DNA from: Planktothrix sp. FACHB-1365
Lineage (GTDB): Bacteria > Cyanobacteriota > Cyanobacteriia > Cyanobacteriales > Microcoleaceae
Assembly (NCBI RefSeq): GCF_014697575.1
Contig: NZ_JACJSC010000010.1
Location: forward strand, 62,001-126,000
Length of the DNA: 64,000 nt
Reading direction: 5' to 3'
In this document: in pieces, positions 7,015 through 16,182 of the stretch
Layout: every line of letters begins with the position of its first letter
Position numbering within the stretch: the stretch's first letter is position 1
Position numbers and translations under genes: made by a program
Notes under the pieces: generated by a model
Databases searched by the model: none
The model's input: only the letters and a program-made list of their open reading frames with translations
Told to the model about the DNA's origin: nothing

Positions 7015-9414
7015 ATGGACATCAATTCAGTCTTGGACTTTATCAGTTCACAACTCATGGCCAAGAAGCTCAAAACCTTGAGTACCCTTGAAACTACAAT
7101 CTTGAGAGAGGCGTGGAAGGGTAAAGATGGCAAAAGTTATGACGAAATTGGAAATAGCGAAGGGTTTGCAGGTGAAAGTGTTAAGACTGCTGCATACAAG
7201 CTTTGGCGAAGGTTGTCAAACTTATATGAAGAAAAGGTAAATCGGGATAATGTGCAAGCGGTTGTAGAGCGTTACTATAATAAAGTTGCGATCGCCTCTC
7301 CCTCCACACCTATACTTCCTGCACCTAATTTTATTGATAGTAACAATACGATCGCCATTCCTGAAAATATTGTTAACGAAAATATTAATTTCATCGGTCG
7401 TGAAAATGCGATCGCTCACCTTAAAACCAAAATCAATCAAGGTGCAAAAATTATTTTAATTCAAGCCGCCGCAGGAATTGGGAAAACAACTTTGGCTACA
7501 GAATTTCTGAAAAATCAAAATTTTGATAAAATCTTATATTTGACGATGGCGAAGGAAAGAGAAACTATCTCGCCTGTTGAAACGATTGTTGAGGAATGGC
7601 TGAAAAAGGACTTTGAGGAGGAACCTGGACGGGATTTTATGGTATCATTAGGACGGCTAAAACGACTGTTACAAACTCAAAAAATTGGGATATTAATTGA
7701 TAACTTAGAACCTGCACTGGATTCTGAATTTAGATTTATTGAACCCCATCGACGTTATATCGAACTATTGAGGATGTTAACAGATCCGATGGTGCAGTCA
7801 GTAACTTTAATCACCAGTCGTGAACGTTTGTGTGAAGGGGATATTACGGTTGAAACCTACCGTTTACCAGAGTTAGACTATTGTGCCTGGAAACAATATT
7901 TTGAATATTATCAGATTAATAATCATGATTCTATTTTAACTGAAATGCACAAAGTCTATGGGGGAAATGCCAAGGCGATGCGAATTTTGTGTGGTGCAGT
8001 TCAAGAAGATGATCAAGGAAATATTCAAGCTTATTGGAATTATAACAAAGCTGAAATTTTAGCTAAACCCGATTTGAAAAATTTAGTGAATTCTCAGTTT
8101 AAGCGCTTGCAAGAACTTGATATTAATACGTTTAAATTATTATGTCGGTTGGGATGTTACCGCTATCAAGATGTTCCGACTGTTCCTTATAATGGGTTAT
8201 TGTGTTTATTATGGGATGTTCCAGAAGGCGAACAGCGCAGGGTAATTGAGTCGTTAAAAAATCGCTCTTTAGTGGAATTTAAGCAGGGTGAGTTCTTTCT
8301 ACATCCGATGATTAGAGAAGAAGCGATCGCACGTTTGAGAAAAAGTGAAGATTGGGAAACGGCTAATATTAAAGTTGCAAAATTTTGGACGGAGAGTGTT
8401 GAGACTGTTGAAAATGTACAAGATGCGTTGACAGCTTTTGAAGCTTATTATCAATACTTAAATATTAATGACTACCACCAGGCTGCTGAGGTTATTATTA
8501 AAACTAGAACAAATAGTAAGTGGAGAATGCCTCATGAATTAGGAATAAATTTTTGGCATTTAGGACTTTTTAATAAAATTATTTTTGACACTGAATACAT
8601 TATTGATAATATTAAAATTGAAACTTATAAAGGGCATCTTTATAATATCATAATATACCCTTATATCCAGATTGGAGAAATTAATAAATCAGTTATTTTA
8701 TGTAAAAAATTAGAGGAGATAGCCAAAGAGTTACTACAGTCAAAACCAGAAAGGACGATTATAAAGCAATGTTATGACTTTCAAAGTATTTCTTTTTTTA
8801 TGAGGGGGATTTGTCAAATTGAGCTAGGAGAACTTCAAGAAGCTTTAGGTTATTTTGAAAAATCTCTATCTATTGATGTAAAATATGGAAATGAATGGTA
8901 TGCTTTTGGAGACAGATTTTTCTTGGCTTTCTTAAAATCATGCTTAGGTTTAAAAGAAGAAGCCTTAGAAATAGCTGATATTATTTACAATCAAATATCC
9001 GAAAATAATTGGGATCTTTGGATTGGAGGATATAGTTATTTATTTCTTGGTTTAACTTATAAAAACCTAAAACAAATAGAAAAAAGCTTTGAAATGTATT
9101 TTTCAGCAATTGTATTTGCTCAGGAGAGTAAGTATATTCAAGTAAAAGCAAAGTCTTTAACAGGTTTAGGAGAACTTTACCGAATGCAAGGGGAATTTGC
9201 AACCGCACTCACCCATCATCAAGAATCGATAGAAATTTTAGAAAATATTGGGGCAAAATGTGATTTAGCTGAAGCTTATTATCAACAAGCTTTAACCTAT
9301 CAAGAGATGGGGGATAGGGAAAACAGCAAACCTAATTTTGATAAAGCAATTAAACTCTTTGAAGAAATTGAAGCACCTCGACAGGTTGAGAGGGTGATAA
9401 AGTCAATCATTTGA
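7015..9414 (+). CDS. STAND-type NTPase with N-terminal HTH-like domain and C-terminal TPRs
   Basis: The 799-aa protein (from ATG 7015) has three parts. Residues about 1-90 resemble the helical N-terminal domain found in cyanobacterial vWA/MoxR-associated STAND proteins (TILREAWKGKDGKSYDEIG). Residues about 130-480 form an AP-ATPase/NB-ARC-like module with P-loop QAAAGIGKTTLA (about 150-161), a Walker B-like IGILIDNLEP and a sensor TLITSRERL. The remainder is TPR-like (for example LGELQEALGYFEKSLSID, LGELYRMQGEFATALTHHQ). Such proteins are ligand-triggered switches, often in immunity or regulation. A GTG at 6928 would add 29 residues, but the family normally begins at the MDI start chosen here. 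No effector enzyme domain is visible, so it may act through partners or as a DNA-binding regulator. Confidence 0.8.
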   Translation: MDINSVLDFISSQLMAKKLKTLSTLETTILREAWKGKDGKSYDEIGNSEGFAGESVKTAAYKLWRRLSNLYEEKVNRDNVQAVVERYYNKVAIASPSTPILPAPNFIDSNNTIAIPENIVNENINFIGRENAIAHLKTKINQGAKIILIQAAAGIGKTTLATEFLKNQNFDKILYLTMAKERETISPVETIVEEWLKKDFEEEPGRDFMVSLGRLKRLLQTQKIGILIDNLEPALDSEFRFIEPHRRYIELLRMLTDPMVQSVTLITSRERLCEGDITVETYRLPELDYCAWKQYFEYYQINNHDSILTEMHKVYGGNAKAMRILCGAVQEDDQGNIQAYWNYNKAEILAKPDLKNLVNSQFKRLQELDINTFKLLCRLGCYRYQDVPTVPYNGLLCLLWDVPEGEQRRVIESLKNRSLVEFKQGEFFLHPMIREEAIARLRKSEDWETANIKVAKFWTESVETVENVQDALTAFEAYYQYLNINDYHQAAEVIIKTRTNSKWRMPHELGINFWHLGLFNKIIFDTEYIIDNIKIETYKGHLYNIIIYPYIQIGEINKSVILCKKLEEIAKELLQSKPERTIIKQCYDFQSISFFMRGICQIELGELQEALGYFEKSLSIDVKYGNEWYAFGDRFFLAFLKSCLGLKEEALEIADIIYNQISENNWDLWIGGYSYLFLGLTYKNLKQIEKSFEMYFSAIVFAQESKYIQVKAKSLTGLGELYRMQGEFATALTHHQESIEILENIGAKCDLAEAYYQQALTYQEMGDRENSKPNFDKAIKLFEEIEAPRQVERVIKSII

Positions 9415-9603
9415 GAAAAAAAGGTTATTCTAGCAGCTTAGTGGAACTTAAACACCTTTGCTGATGCCATTGGAGCCTTTCGCACAGCGATATCTTTTCG
9501 ATTTGTGGAGTGGCTCCAGCATAATAGGGATATATTTGCAGCCTACAAAACAAGTTTAAACTTGATTTGAGCTTAATATTTGTTTAAATCCCAATAACCC
9601 CAT

Positions 9604-9984
9604 TTACAATAATCCTTCAAGTCGTTTCCGAATATCATCCAGTTCAGGAGAGGCAAATTCGGGTTCCTCCTGTTCCTCTTCTAAGGGGTCGGCTTCAATT
9701 TGCCAGTCGGTTTTATCCACATTCTGTTCGGGGGGAATCGCTAACTCTCCAGATGCAATCAGTTCCCAGTCATAGTCAACGCTTTGGCAAAAGTCCTTAA
9801 TTTCCTCTGCATCAAGAGCTTCAACCAGTGGCGTCGGGAAATCCTGAGCCTCCAGCAGCAAGCCATAGCGGGTGGCATCATCCTCATCTTCAAACATTAA
9901 CACTTTATTGCGATCGCCCATCTGAATCGTATGAATCCCCTCATTTTCTGTTCCCGCATTGAACAGCAGCACGTAAACTCGCAT
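9604..9984 (-). CDS. DUF3110 family protein
   Basis: The 126-aa acidic protein begins MRVYVLLFNAGTENEGIH and contains LMFEDEDDATRYGLLLEAQDFP, both characteristic of the DUF3110 family of cyanobacteria and plastids. The conserved part covers residues 1-85; the remainder is an acidic, Glu/Pro-rich tail. The function of the family is not known to me. It is transcribed away from the methyltransferase gene, with about 146 bases of shared upstream DNA. There is no signal peptide, so it is cytoplasmic. Confidence 0.85.
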   Translation of the reverse strand: MRVYVLLFNAGTENEGIHTIQMGDRNKVLMFEDEDDATRYGLLLEAQDFPTPLVEALDAEEIKDFCQSVDYDWELIASGELAIPPEQNVDKTDWQIEADPLEEEQEEPEFASPELDDIRKRLEGLL

Positions 9985-10130
9985 AGCTTTTCATGAAGTT
10001 GTAATAACTATAGCTTTACTATCTTACAGCCAAACCGTCAAAATTTTTCCAGGGTCTGCCTGATTGTTTTGGGTAACACTCTTCTGTAAGATGACATTGA
10101 GAAAAAAACTTTTATTTTTGATAACAGTCA

Positions 10131-11261
10131 ATGCAGCTTGTTGATTTATCCCGTCAATCTTTAGCTTTGCAACGGTTTATTCAAGATCAAACCTTATGTC
10201 CCCCCACATTTAATTCCACTATTTGTGATCAGGATGAGATGTATTTATTTGCCTTAGCTAATCACGGTATACCGGAGCGCGCCTGTATTCGTTATTATTT
10301 TAATGGCCGTCGAATTTTAGATACAGTCCGACAGGTTTTAAACTGGAATTTTGAAGATTTAAGTCGAATTTCATCCTTTTTAGATTTTGCCAGTGGTTAT
10401 GGACGTTTCACGCGGTTTTTAGTTCAGGATATCCCTCCTCAAAAAATCTGGATTTCTGATATTTATGCTCAAGCGGTAGAATTTCAAAAAGAACAATTCG
10501 GGGTTCAAGGAATTGTTTCGACAACCTATCCCCAGGATTATCCAATTCAACAATCCTTTGATTGTATTTTAGCTTGTTCTTTCTTTAGTCATCTGCCTGA
10601 AGCTACGTTTTTCTCGTGGTTACAAAAACTCTATTCTTTGCTTTCTCCCCAAGGAATGTTAATGTTTAGCGTTCATGATCGACTTTTATTACCTCCCCAT
10701 TTAGCCATTTTACCCTCCGATATTTTATTTATTCCTAATAGTGAAAGTCGCAGCTTAGATGTTAATGAATATGGCACAACCTATGTCGGTGAAACCTTTG
10801 TAGCTAATTGCCTAAATACCATTAGTAAAGGAGAAGCCATTTATTCTCGAATTCCCCAAGGAATTTGTCGCTATCAAGATTTATATCTCGTCACCCGCCA
10901 TCTTCAAAAACCCTTATCTTCCCTAAAATTTAGTCACAACCCTCAAGGAAAAATAGAACAGTGTGAATTAACCTCAGAGGGAAGCCTTTTATTAAAAGGA
11001 TGGGTATCAGAAATTAATCCCCATAGCCAATTAGAAGAAATTTTAGTTTTCGTCAATGGAACGTTAATTCAAAATTCTTTACTCTCTATTCACCCCTCAG
11101 CAACTGAGTCTCAATGGTCTTGGTCTTGTCAAGTTCCTCTGGGTAAAAATTCTCAACAATCCATTATTTTAATTAAAGCTATTAATTCCCAAGGATTAGA
11201 ATGGGTTTTTGAAACAACAACTGTAGAAAATTTAATTGAAATCTATAGTAATCTTTTTTGA
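10131..11261 (+). CDS. Class I SAM-dependent methyltransferase
   Basis: The 376-aa protein has a Rossmann methyltransferase core at about residues 75-205: motif I FLDFASGYGRFTRFL (glycine-rich SAM loop), an acidic strand end IWISDIY, motif FDCILACSFFSHL and the post-motif LYSLLSPQGMLMFSVHD. The C-terminal 110 residues after about 260 form a separate beta-rich domain (LLLKGWVSEINPHSQLEEILVFVNG), which resembles accessory domains attached to glycan-biosynthesis methyltransferases. The substrate cannot be read from sequence. ATG 10131 is the only sensible start. It is a single gene with no obvious operon partner. Confidence 0.8.
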   Translation: MQLVDLSRQSLALQRFIQDQTLCPPTFNSTICDQDEMYLFALANHGIPERACIRYYFNGRRILDTVRQVLNWNFEDLSRISSFLDFASGYGRFTRFLVQDIPPQKIWISDIYAQAVEFQKEQFGVQGIVSTTYPQDYPIQQSFDCILACSFFSHLPEATFFSWLQKLYSLLSPQGMLMFSVHDRLLLPPHLAILPSDILFIPNSESRSLDVNEYGTTYVGETFVANCLNTISKGEAIYSRIPQGICRYQDLYLVTRHLQKPLSSLKFSHNPQGKIEQCELTSEGSLLLKGWVSEINPHSQLEEILVFVNGTLIQNSLLSIHPSATESQWSWSCQVPLGKNSQQSIILIKAINSQGLEWVFETTTVENLIEIYSNLF

Positions 11262-11683
11262 CACTGTTAAAAAATGTAAAAAAGACAAAATAAATAGATT
11301 TTTAGCTATTTTATCCCTGTTTCCAAGGGTTACAAGTTATTTAAGAATTGATCTCTATACGGTTTTTTCGTAAAGGGGTTTGAATCGCCAGTGAGTTTAT
11401 AATTTTAGCACAGAAAATTATTGTTATAGTTCAAATTTATCGTGATTTTAACATATCTATTAAAATCTTACCAAAATTTTACCGATATTTTACGAATTAT
11501 CTCTAAAACATTGTTAAAAATCATCCTGATTCTGTACGCTAACAAGAGTCTACTATTCCAGAGGCAGAGGCCAGAAAACAAGATCAGATTCCAGGGATGT
11601 GTTTGTACTTCCTGAAATCGGGTTAATCGATATTAAAATGTTGTTTTCCTCTGTAACCCTTTTGTTGTTTACCCTAAAGTACA
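11262..11683. other. Long AT-rich intergenic region upstream of an RTX gene
   Basis: No open frame of interest and no RNA gene is visible. The stretch is AT-rich with repeated ATTTTAC-type words near 11445-11500. It presumably holds the promoter of the gene at 11684. A weak dyad CCCT/AGGG lies near 11320. Confidence 0.5.
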
Positions 11684-12475
11684 ATGCTAAGTTTTGAACC
11701 CATGTCTAACCCAGTTGCTAGAGAAACAATAACCTCTAACCCAATTGTGACTGTATTTGATAGTGAAGTAGATACTCTCATTGGAGGTGATGGTGCAGAT
11801 TCGTTCTTTTTGCGTCGAAATGGAGATCAAATTTCCCCCTTAAGCCCTGCTGCATCACTCATTGGTACGAGCAAAGATGATACTTTAGTTGGAACAATTA
11901 ATCGTGATGTGATTACAGGTCGAGATGGAAATGATATGATTTCCAGTTTCCTAGGAGATGATTTTATTGAAGGACAAAATGGAGATGATATTCTATTTTC
12001 AGGTCAAGGGAATGATTTAGTCATCGGAAATTCAGGAATTGATACCCTATTTGGTGATGTCGGAGTTGATACGGTTTATGGGGGGCCAGACCCAGATCTT
12101 GTGTTTGGGAATAATGATCAGGATACCCTGTTTGCAGATGGTGGAGATGATAGTCTTTATGGAGGTCAAGGAAACGATAGTTTGATTGGGGGGACAGGAA
12201 ACGATTTACTATTAGGAGATCGCGGTAATGATACGCTTTTAGGGATTTCTAGTGATAGTTTAGGATATACTTTAATTACTGATTTTAATGGAGATGAAGA
12301 TAAATTACTTTTAGGGGGTGTTCCTGAGTTGTATTCAATTGATAGTTCTCCTCGAAATGTACCGGAAGGGGTTGCTATTTTCAAACAGAATATAGATGGT
12401 TCAAAACAATTATTAGCCATTGTTCAAGGAGATATTGCATCGACGTTTGATAGTAATCAATATGTCTTTATTTAA
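11684..12475 (+). CDS. RTX-type calcium-binding repeat protein
   Basis: The 263-aa protein has an N-terminal 60-residue leader without signal peptide, then Gly/Asp nonapeptide repeats from about residue 60 to 190 (GRDGNDMISS, GQNGDDILFSG, GGQGNDSLIGG, GDRGNDTLLG) that form the Ca2+-binding beta-roll, then a C-terminal module TLITDFNGDEDKLLLGG with a TFDSNQYVFI end. The ending resembles the C-terminus of the RTX protein at 5801 (overall type I secretion style), though the two share little else. ATG 11684 is the first start; ATG 11702 (MSNPVARE) is equally possible because neither has a strong ribosome site. It is followed by a strong terminator. The role is unknown, probably extracellular. Confidence 0.85.
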   Translation: MLSFEPMSNPVARETITSNPIVTVFDSEVDTLIGGDGADSFFLRRNGDQISPLSPAASLIGTSKDDTLVGTINRDVITGRDGNDMISSFLGDDFIEGQNGDDILFSGQGNDLVIGNSGIDTLFGDVGVDTVYGGPDPDLVFGNNDQDTLFADGGDDSLYGGQGNDSLIGGTGNDLLLGDRGNDTLLGISSDSLGYTLITDFNGDEDKLLLGGVPELYSIDSSPRNVPEGVAIFKQNIDGSKQLLAIVQGDIASTFDSNQYVFI

Positions 12476-12490
12476 TCCTTCCCTGAACTT

Positions 12491-12530
12491 AAAGCCACCC
12501 CCTCAATTCAAGAGTAGGGGGGGTGGCTTT
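12491..12530 (+). terminator. Strong hairpin terminator after the RTX gene
   Basis: Perfect 12-bp stem AAAGCCACCCCC/GGGGGTGGCTTT with a 16-nt loop, followed by AAATTTTT, 15 bases after the stop codon at 12475. The rest of the gap to 12816 is AT-rich and holds nothing I can identify. Confidence 0.85.
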
Positions 12531-12816
12531 AAATTTTTGGCTGAAAAACATCTAAAAATTGACTGTTATAGGGTTCTAGGGACTTAAAGATTGATGTAAA
12601 CAAATGTGAACTATTTTAAAGCTATTCCTCGATTTTTGAGTTAATTTTTAAAGATTTTATAAAATTTTCGGGTAATCCTATTCATTTCTCCTTTAATTAA
12701 TGATACGGCAACTACAATATTAAGTAATCCCAGATGGAAGAAAGCAGGAGGAAAGCTCACCCAATCTTATAACCATTCTCATCCTTATTATAAATAGGAA
12801 ATTATACTGTGAAAAA

Positions 12817-13080
12817 ATGATACAATCAAGCCCTAATTTACTGAATAGAAATATAATTTCTTTCGTAAGTTCTATTGATGGTTTATTAGAAAATTGGGGT
12901 TATAAACGGATTGGCACTCCTTGGCAACAAGTAGAATATAATCCCCAATTTCATCAACCGGATGTTACCGATATTCAGCCGGGAGAAAGGGTTTATGTTC
13001 GTTTTGTGGGATATCGAGATGGCGATAGAATTTGCTGTCCGGCCAAAGTCAGTCGAACTTTACCCAAGGGATTAAAATAA
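12817..13080 (+). CDS. Short protein resembling the C-terminal part of cyanobacterial GrpE-like proteins
   Basis: The 87-aa product contains WGYKRIGTPWQQVEYNP, DIQPGERVYVRFVGYRDG and CCPAKVSRTLPKG. From memory these resemble the end of longer cyanobacterial proteins annotated as GrpE-like, but I cannot confirm this. If so, the N-terminal coiled-coil and dimerisation part is missing and this is a fragment or a stand-alone beta domain. The start ATG 12817 has no clear ribosome site. It ends ten bases from the convergent M23 peptidase gene. It could be a truncated gene or a real small protein. Confidence 0.5.
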   Translation: MIQSSPNLLNRNIISFVSSIDGLLENWGYKRIGTPWQQVEYNPQFHQPDVTDIQPGERVYVRFVGYRDGDRICCPAKVSRTLPKGLK

Positions 13081-13090
13081 TTCAGTGTTT

Positions 13091-13978
13091 TTATCGTCTC
13101 CCATTAAAATAAGGATTGGGATCTTCTGCAATCCATCCTAATTCGGAATTATAACGAATTTCGAAATGCAAATGGGGTGAGTCACTATCCGGTTGTCCGC
13201 TAGTTCCCACTGTCCCTAATCCATCCCCTAAATTGACAGGTTGACCGACTTTTACATTAATTGTATCCAGATGAGCATAACGGGTTTGTTTCCCCGACCC
13301 ATGATTAACAACCACTAATTTTCCATAACCTTCCCGTTGTCCTGCAAAAGCAATTTTTCCTGCTCCAACGGATAACACCGGAGTTCCCACCGTTGCGGTT
13401 AAATCTAAACCACTGTGGAACACCACGCGACCCAAAACCGGGTTTAATTGCCAACCATAACCCATTTGGATGCGGGTCGGTTGGGGGAGGGGATAGCCCG
13501 ATAGGACAGAGAAAGCCGGAACAGGGGGGCCTTTGGGCGACCAATTCACACCGGGAAGAAACAACGCTATGGGTTGAGTTTGACACCCATTGACTTCAAA
13601 AACCACATCAGGACGAGCATTATAAGCTTTAACAACGTCTTGCCAAGACCGACCCGCCGGAATTTCCACTTGAATGCCATTGTAAGGTGGAATCAGAATT
13701 TCTGCTCCCAGAGGTGCTGACCCCCGTTGTAAAATCGGATTCATCCCCAGTAACGTAGCAGGAATTAAATTATATTGACGGGCGATACTTTCCACCGTTT
13801 CCCCAGCAGCCAGACGATGACGTTTTAAACGAGATAAAACCGGGGATGGACAAACCGCTTGAGCTTCTTGTTGAGCTTCTTGTGACTTCACCGAGGGTAC
13901 AGGACTCGCGAATATCCCCATCAGATTTGCGATCAATCCCAACAATACTATTCCTAAGCGTTCAAACCTCATGATCAT
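13091..13978 (-). CDS. Exported LysM/M23 peptidoglycan endopeptidase
   Basis: The 295-aa protein starts at ATG 13978 (MIMRFERLGIVLLGL), which gives a signal peptide or N-terminal anchor with cleavage likely near residue 32. Residues about 53-98 form a LysM-type peptidoglycan-binding motif (HRLAAGETVESIARQYNL, LLGMNP). The C-terminal M23 domain (about 185-275) keeps the zinc ligands H188 and D192 (HSGLD) and H271, with H269 (HLHFE). M23 enzymes cut cross-bridges or stem peptides during cell-wall remodelling in the periplasm, although cyanobacterial members can be activators. A longer frame to 14083 is possible, but would bury the signal peptide. It is divergent from the htrA-type gene, sharing a 245-bp promoter region. 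Confidence 0.87.
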   Translation of the reverse strand: MIMRFERLGIVLLGLIANLMGIFASPVPSVKSQEAQQEAQAVCPSPVLSRLKRHRLAAGETVESIARQYNLIPATLLGMNPILQRGSAPLGAEILIPPYNGIQVEIPAGRSWQDVVKAYNARPDVVFEVNGCQTQPIALFLPGVNWSPKGPPVPAFSVLSGYPLPQPTRIQMGYGWQLNPVLGRVVFHSGLDLTATVGTPVLSVGAGKIAFAGQREGYGKLVVVNHGSGKQTRYAHLDTINVKVGQPVNLGDGLGTVGTSGQPDSDSPHLHFEIRYNSELGWIAEDPNPYFNGRR

Positions 13979-14222
13979 GGATTCATTAAACTTAACTTCA
14001 AATGAGCGGATCACCTTTGGCTCCCCCAGTGAGTGATCAGCACTCTGGTTTGGGCGAGTCGCTGTATCAACATTGTGGCGCACAGATCACAAACTGAAGG
14101 TTCAAGATGTGCTAATTAAAGTTAAAGAGTCGTTATTCAATACTCTTACTCTTAAGATTAGAGGACACAGAACCTGTTCCGCTAGACCCCCAACAGAATT
14201 GTATTTCCAGACGGCAACACAG

Positions 14223-15443
14223 ATGGATTTATCTTTCAAACAGTTTACGGTATATCTGGCTTTACTCTCCCTCGGAGGAGGGGCGGGATGGTTAGGAAGT
14301 CGCTATGTCCAAACCAACAACCCCACCCAATTATCGGCGACCGTCGCCGTCGTCAAACCCTTGCCAACGGTTGCCCCTCCAACGGTTTTAGAACAACAAG
14401 TCATTGACCGTAGTAGTCCGAATTTTATTGCCGCCGCCGCAGAAATTGTTGGCCCGACGGTGGTTCGCATTGATGCCACTCGCAAAACAGAACAAGATGT
14501 CCCCGATGCGTTTAAAAATCCTCTGTTTAAACGGTTCTTTGGGACTCAAATGCCCAACCCAGAAGAACGAGTTCGTCGAGGGACAGGTTCAGGATTTATT
14601 CTGCATTCCGATGGCCGAATTATTACCAATGCTCATGTTGTGGATGGGGCGGATAGCGTTCAAGTCACCCTCAATGATGGTCGCGTTTTTGAAGGGAAAG
14701 TTAAAGGGGTTGATCCCATAACGGATGTAGCGGCGGTGAAAATTGACAGTAAGGAGTTACCCACAGCCCCCATTGGGTTCTCGGAGAATTTAGTTCCGGG
14801 ACAGTGGGCGATCGCCATTGGCAATCCTTTAGGATTAGATAATACCGTTACCATTGGCATTATTAGCGCCACAGGTCGTTCTAGTACCCAGGTTGGAATT
14901 CCTGATAAACGAGTTCGCTTCATTCAAACCGATGCCGCCATTAACCCTGGAAATTCTGGGGGGCCATTGTTAAACGATCAAGGTCATGTAATTGGGATTA
15001 ATACAGCAATTCGCGCGAATGCCCAAGGGTTAGGATTTGCCATTCCCATTGAAACAGCGATTCGGATTGCCAGTCAACTGTTTACCAAGGGTAAAGCCGA
15101 TCATCCTTATATAGGGGTGCAAATGGTGGAACTGAGTCCGACGGTCAAAGCGGAAATGGATCAACAACTGGAAGTGAGTCTCACCCAAGATACCGGGGTG
15201 ATTGTGGTACGAGTGGTAGAAGAGTCTCCGGCGGCTCAAGGCGGAATTCTCAAGGGAGATATTTTGGTGAAAGTAGATGGTGTTGCGGTCAACACTCCGT
15301 CTCAAGTTCAAGAGCAAATTGAAACCAGAGCCGTCGGAGAGGAACTTCCGATTGAAATTAATCGCCAGGGTCAACAAAAAACCCTAATCGTTAAAACCGG
15401 GGTATTCCCCGAATCTGCTTTAGCCGGGGAATTTAATAATTAG
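14223..15443 (+). CDS. HtrA/Deg-family serine protease with one PDZ domain
   Basis: The 406-aa protease begins at ATG 14223 with a hydrophobic N-terminal helix (about 8-28), so it is anchored in or exported across the membrane. The trypsin-like domain has the catalytic triad H138 (TNAHVV), D168 (ITDVAAV) and S245 (GNSGGP). A single PDZ domain follows (about 300-395: HPYIGVQM, GGILKGDILVKVDG). This layout fits the cyanobacterial HtrA/HhoA/HhoB group, which degrades misfolded envelope and thylakoid-lumen proteins. Which of the three paralogues it is cannot be decided here. The open frame extends 50 codons upstream but lacks a better start. Confidence 0.93.
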   Translation: MDLSFKQFTVYLALLSLGGGAGWLGSRYVQTNNPTQLSATVAVVKPLPTVAPPTVLEQQVIDRSSPNFIAAAAEIVGPTVVRIDATRKTEQDVPDAFKNPLFKRFFGTQMPNPEERVRRGTGSGFILHSDGRIITNAHVVDGADSVQVTLNDGRVFEGKVKGVDPITDVAAVKIDSKELPTAPIGFSENLVPGQWAIAIGNPLGLDNTVTIGIISATGRSSTQVGIPDKRVRFIQTDAAINPGNSGGPLLNDQGHVIGINTAIRANAQGLGFAIPIETAIRIASQLFTKGKADHPYIGVQMVELSPTVKAEMDQQLEVSLTQDTGVIVVRVVEESPAAQGGILKGDILVKVDGVAVNTPSQVQEQIETRAVGEELPIEINRQGQQKTLIVKTGVFPESALAGEFNN

Positions 15444-15511
15444 AGTTTTTCCACCTCGCTCTGAAGATGCTAGGCTACCAAACTCCCGCCCGCCCTTGGG
15501 TGTAAACCGGA

Positions 15512-15844
15512 TTACTTGGAGTCAATGGAATTAGTTCGACAGAGGTTTTCTTCTAAGTGCATCCGTTGTTCCATCTGACGTAAAAAGTAACCCGTCATCA
15601 TTGCCGATGCTAACAGACCTGCCAAGTTTTCCCGGTTGGTTGTAATCTGCACGTCGAAGTGATCGGAGGGTAATACCCCGACTAATCCTTGAACGTTTTT
15701 ACTAATAATTTCTTTAATTTCTGAACTGGCAGACTGAGCCACCGTTGCCAAAACATCAGGATGCTGACTTTGCAGGTAGGTCAACAACGGGTTTTCGGCG
15801 GTCTCTTGAACATCAGATTTGAGAAAGTCAGGGTTAAAAACCAT
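15512..15844 (-). CDS. DUF760 family protein
   Basis: The 110-aa cytoplasmic protein contains NPLLTYLQSQHPDVLATV, VGVLPSDHFDVQITTNREN and LASAMMTGYFLRQMEQRM, the conserved core of the DUF760 family of cyanobacteria and plant chloroplasts. The length is typical. Start ATG 15844 is unambiguous. The biochemical role of the family is not known to me. It is convergent with the protease gene, 68 bases away. Confidence 0.88.
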   Translation of the reverse strand: MVFNPDFLKSDVQETAENPLLTYLQSQHPDVLATVAQSASSEIKEIISKNVQGLVGVLPSDHFDVQITTNRENLAGLLASAMMTGYFLRQMEQRMHLEENLCRTNSIDSK

Positions 15845-16182
15845 GATGTGCGTCTCTATGTCAGGCTTATGCTATTGTTGAGACTCCTGCGCTGACAAAC
15901 ACGGTGTCGCGAAGGAGTCTTGATTGACGGAAACTCGCTGTTTAGCAAAATTGCTAACAAGTCTTACAGTTCTCCACCAGCTTGAAGTTGTTTGACAGTC
16001 TCCGCGCTCAAGGGACGGAGATTCTTGAGGATAGACCTAAAAGGGACAGTCAAAAGAGTTGCCCTAGTCGGTCGCACTCAGTAAGTTATCGTTATGAATT
16101 CCATCTTATCACACCCCATCAAAAGCGCTAGGCAAGGGGAGTCAATTCCGAGATTGAGTGGCTGGTGTTTGTTGATTTCCGG
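15845..16182. other. Intergenic region containing a solo IS605-like end
   Basis: No gene is visible. The only recognisable structure is a hairpin at 15992-16026 that resembles the right end of the tnpB element at 42353 (see next entry). The remaining DNA has no detectable coding potential. Confidence 0.5.
15992..16026. repeat. Solo IS200/IS605-type terminal hairpin
   Basis: TTGACA followed by the stem CTCCG/CGGAG (16000-16004 and 16016-16020) and GATTCT. The same order, TTGACA, CCCCG/CGGGG stem and GATTCT, is found at the end of the tnpB element at 42353-42386. No transposase or tnpB is close, so it is a remnant or a small non-autonomous copy. Confidence 0.5.
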
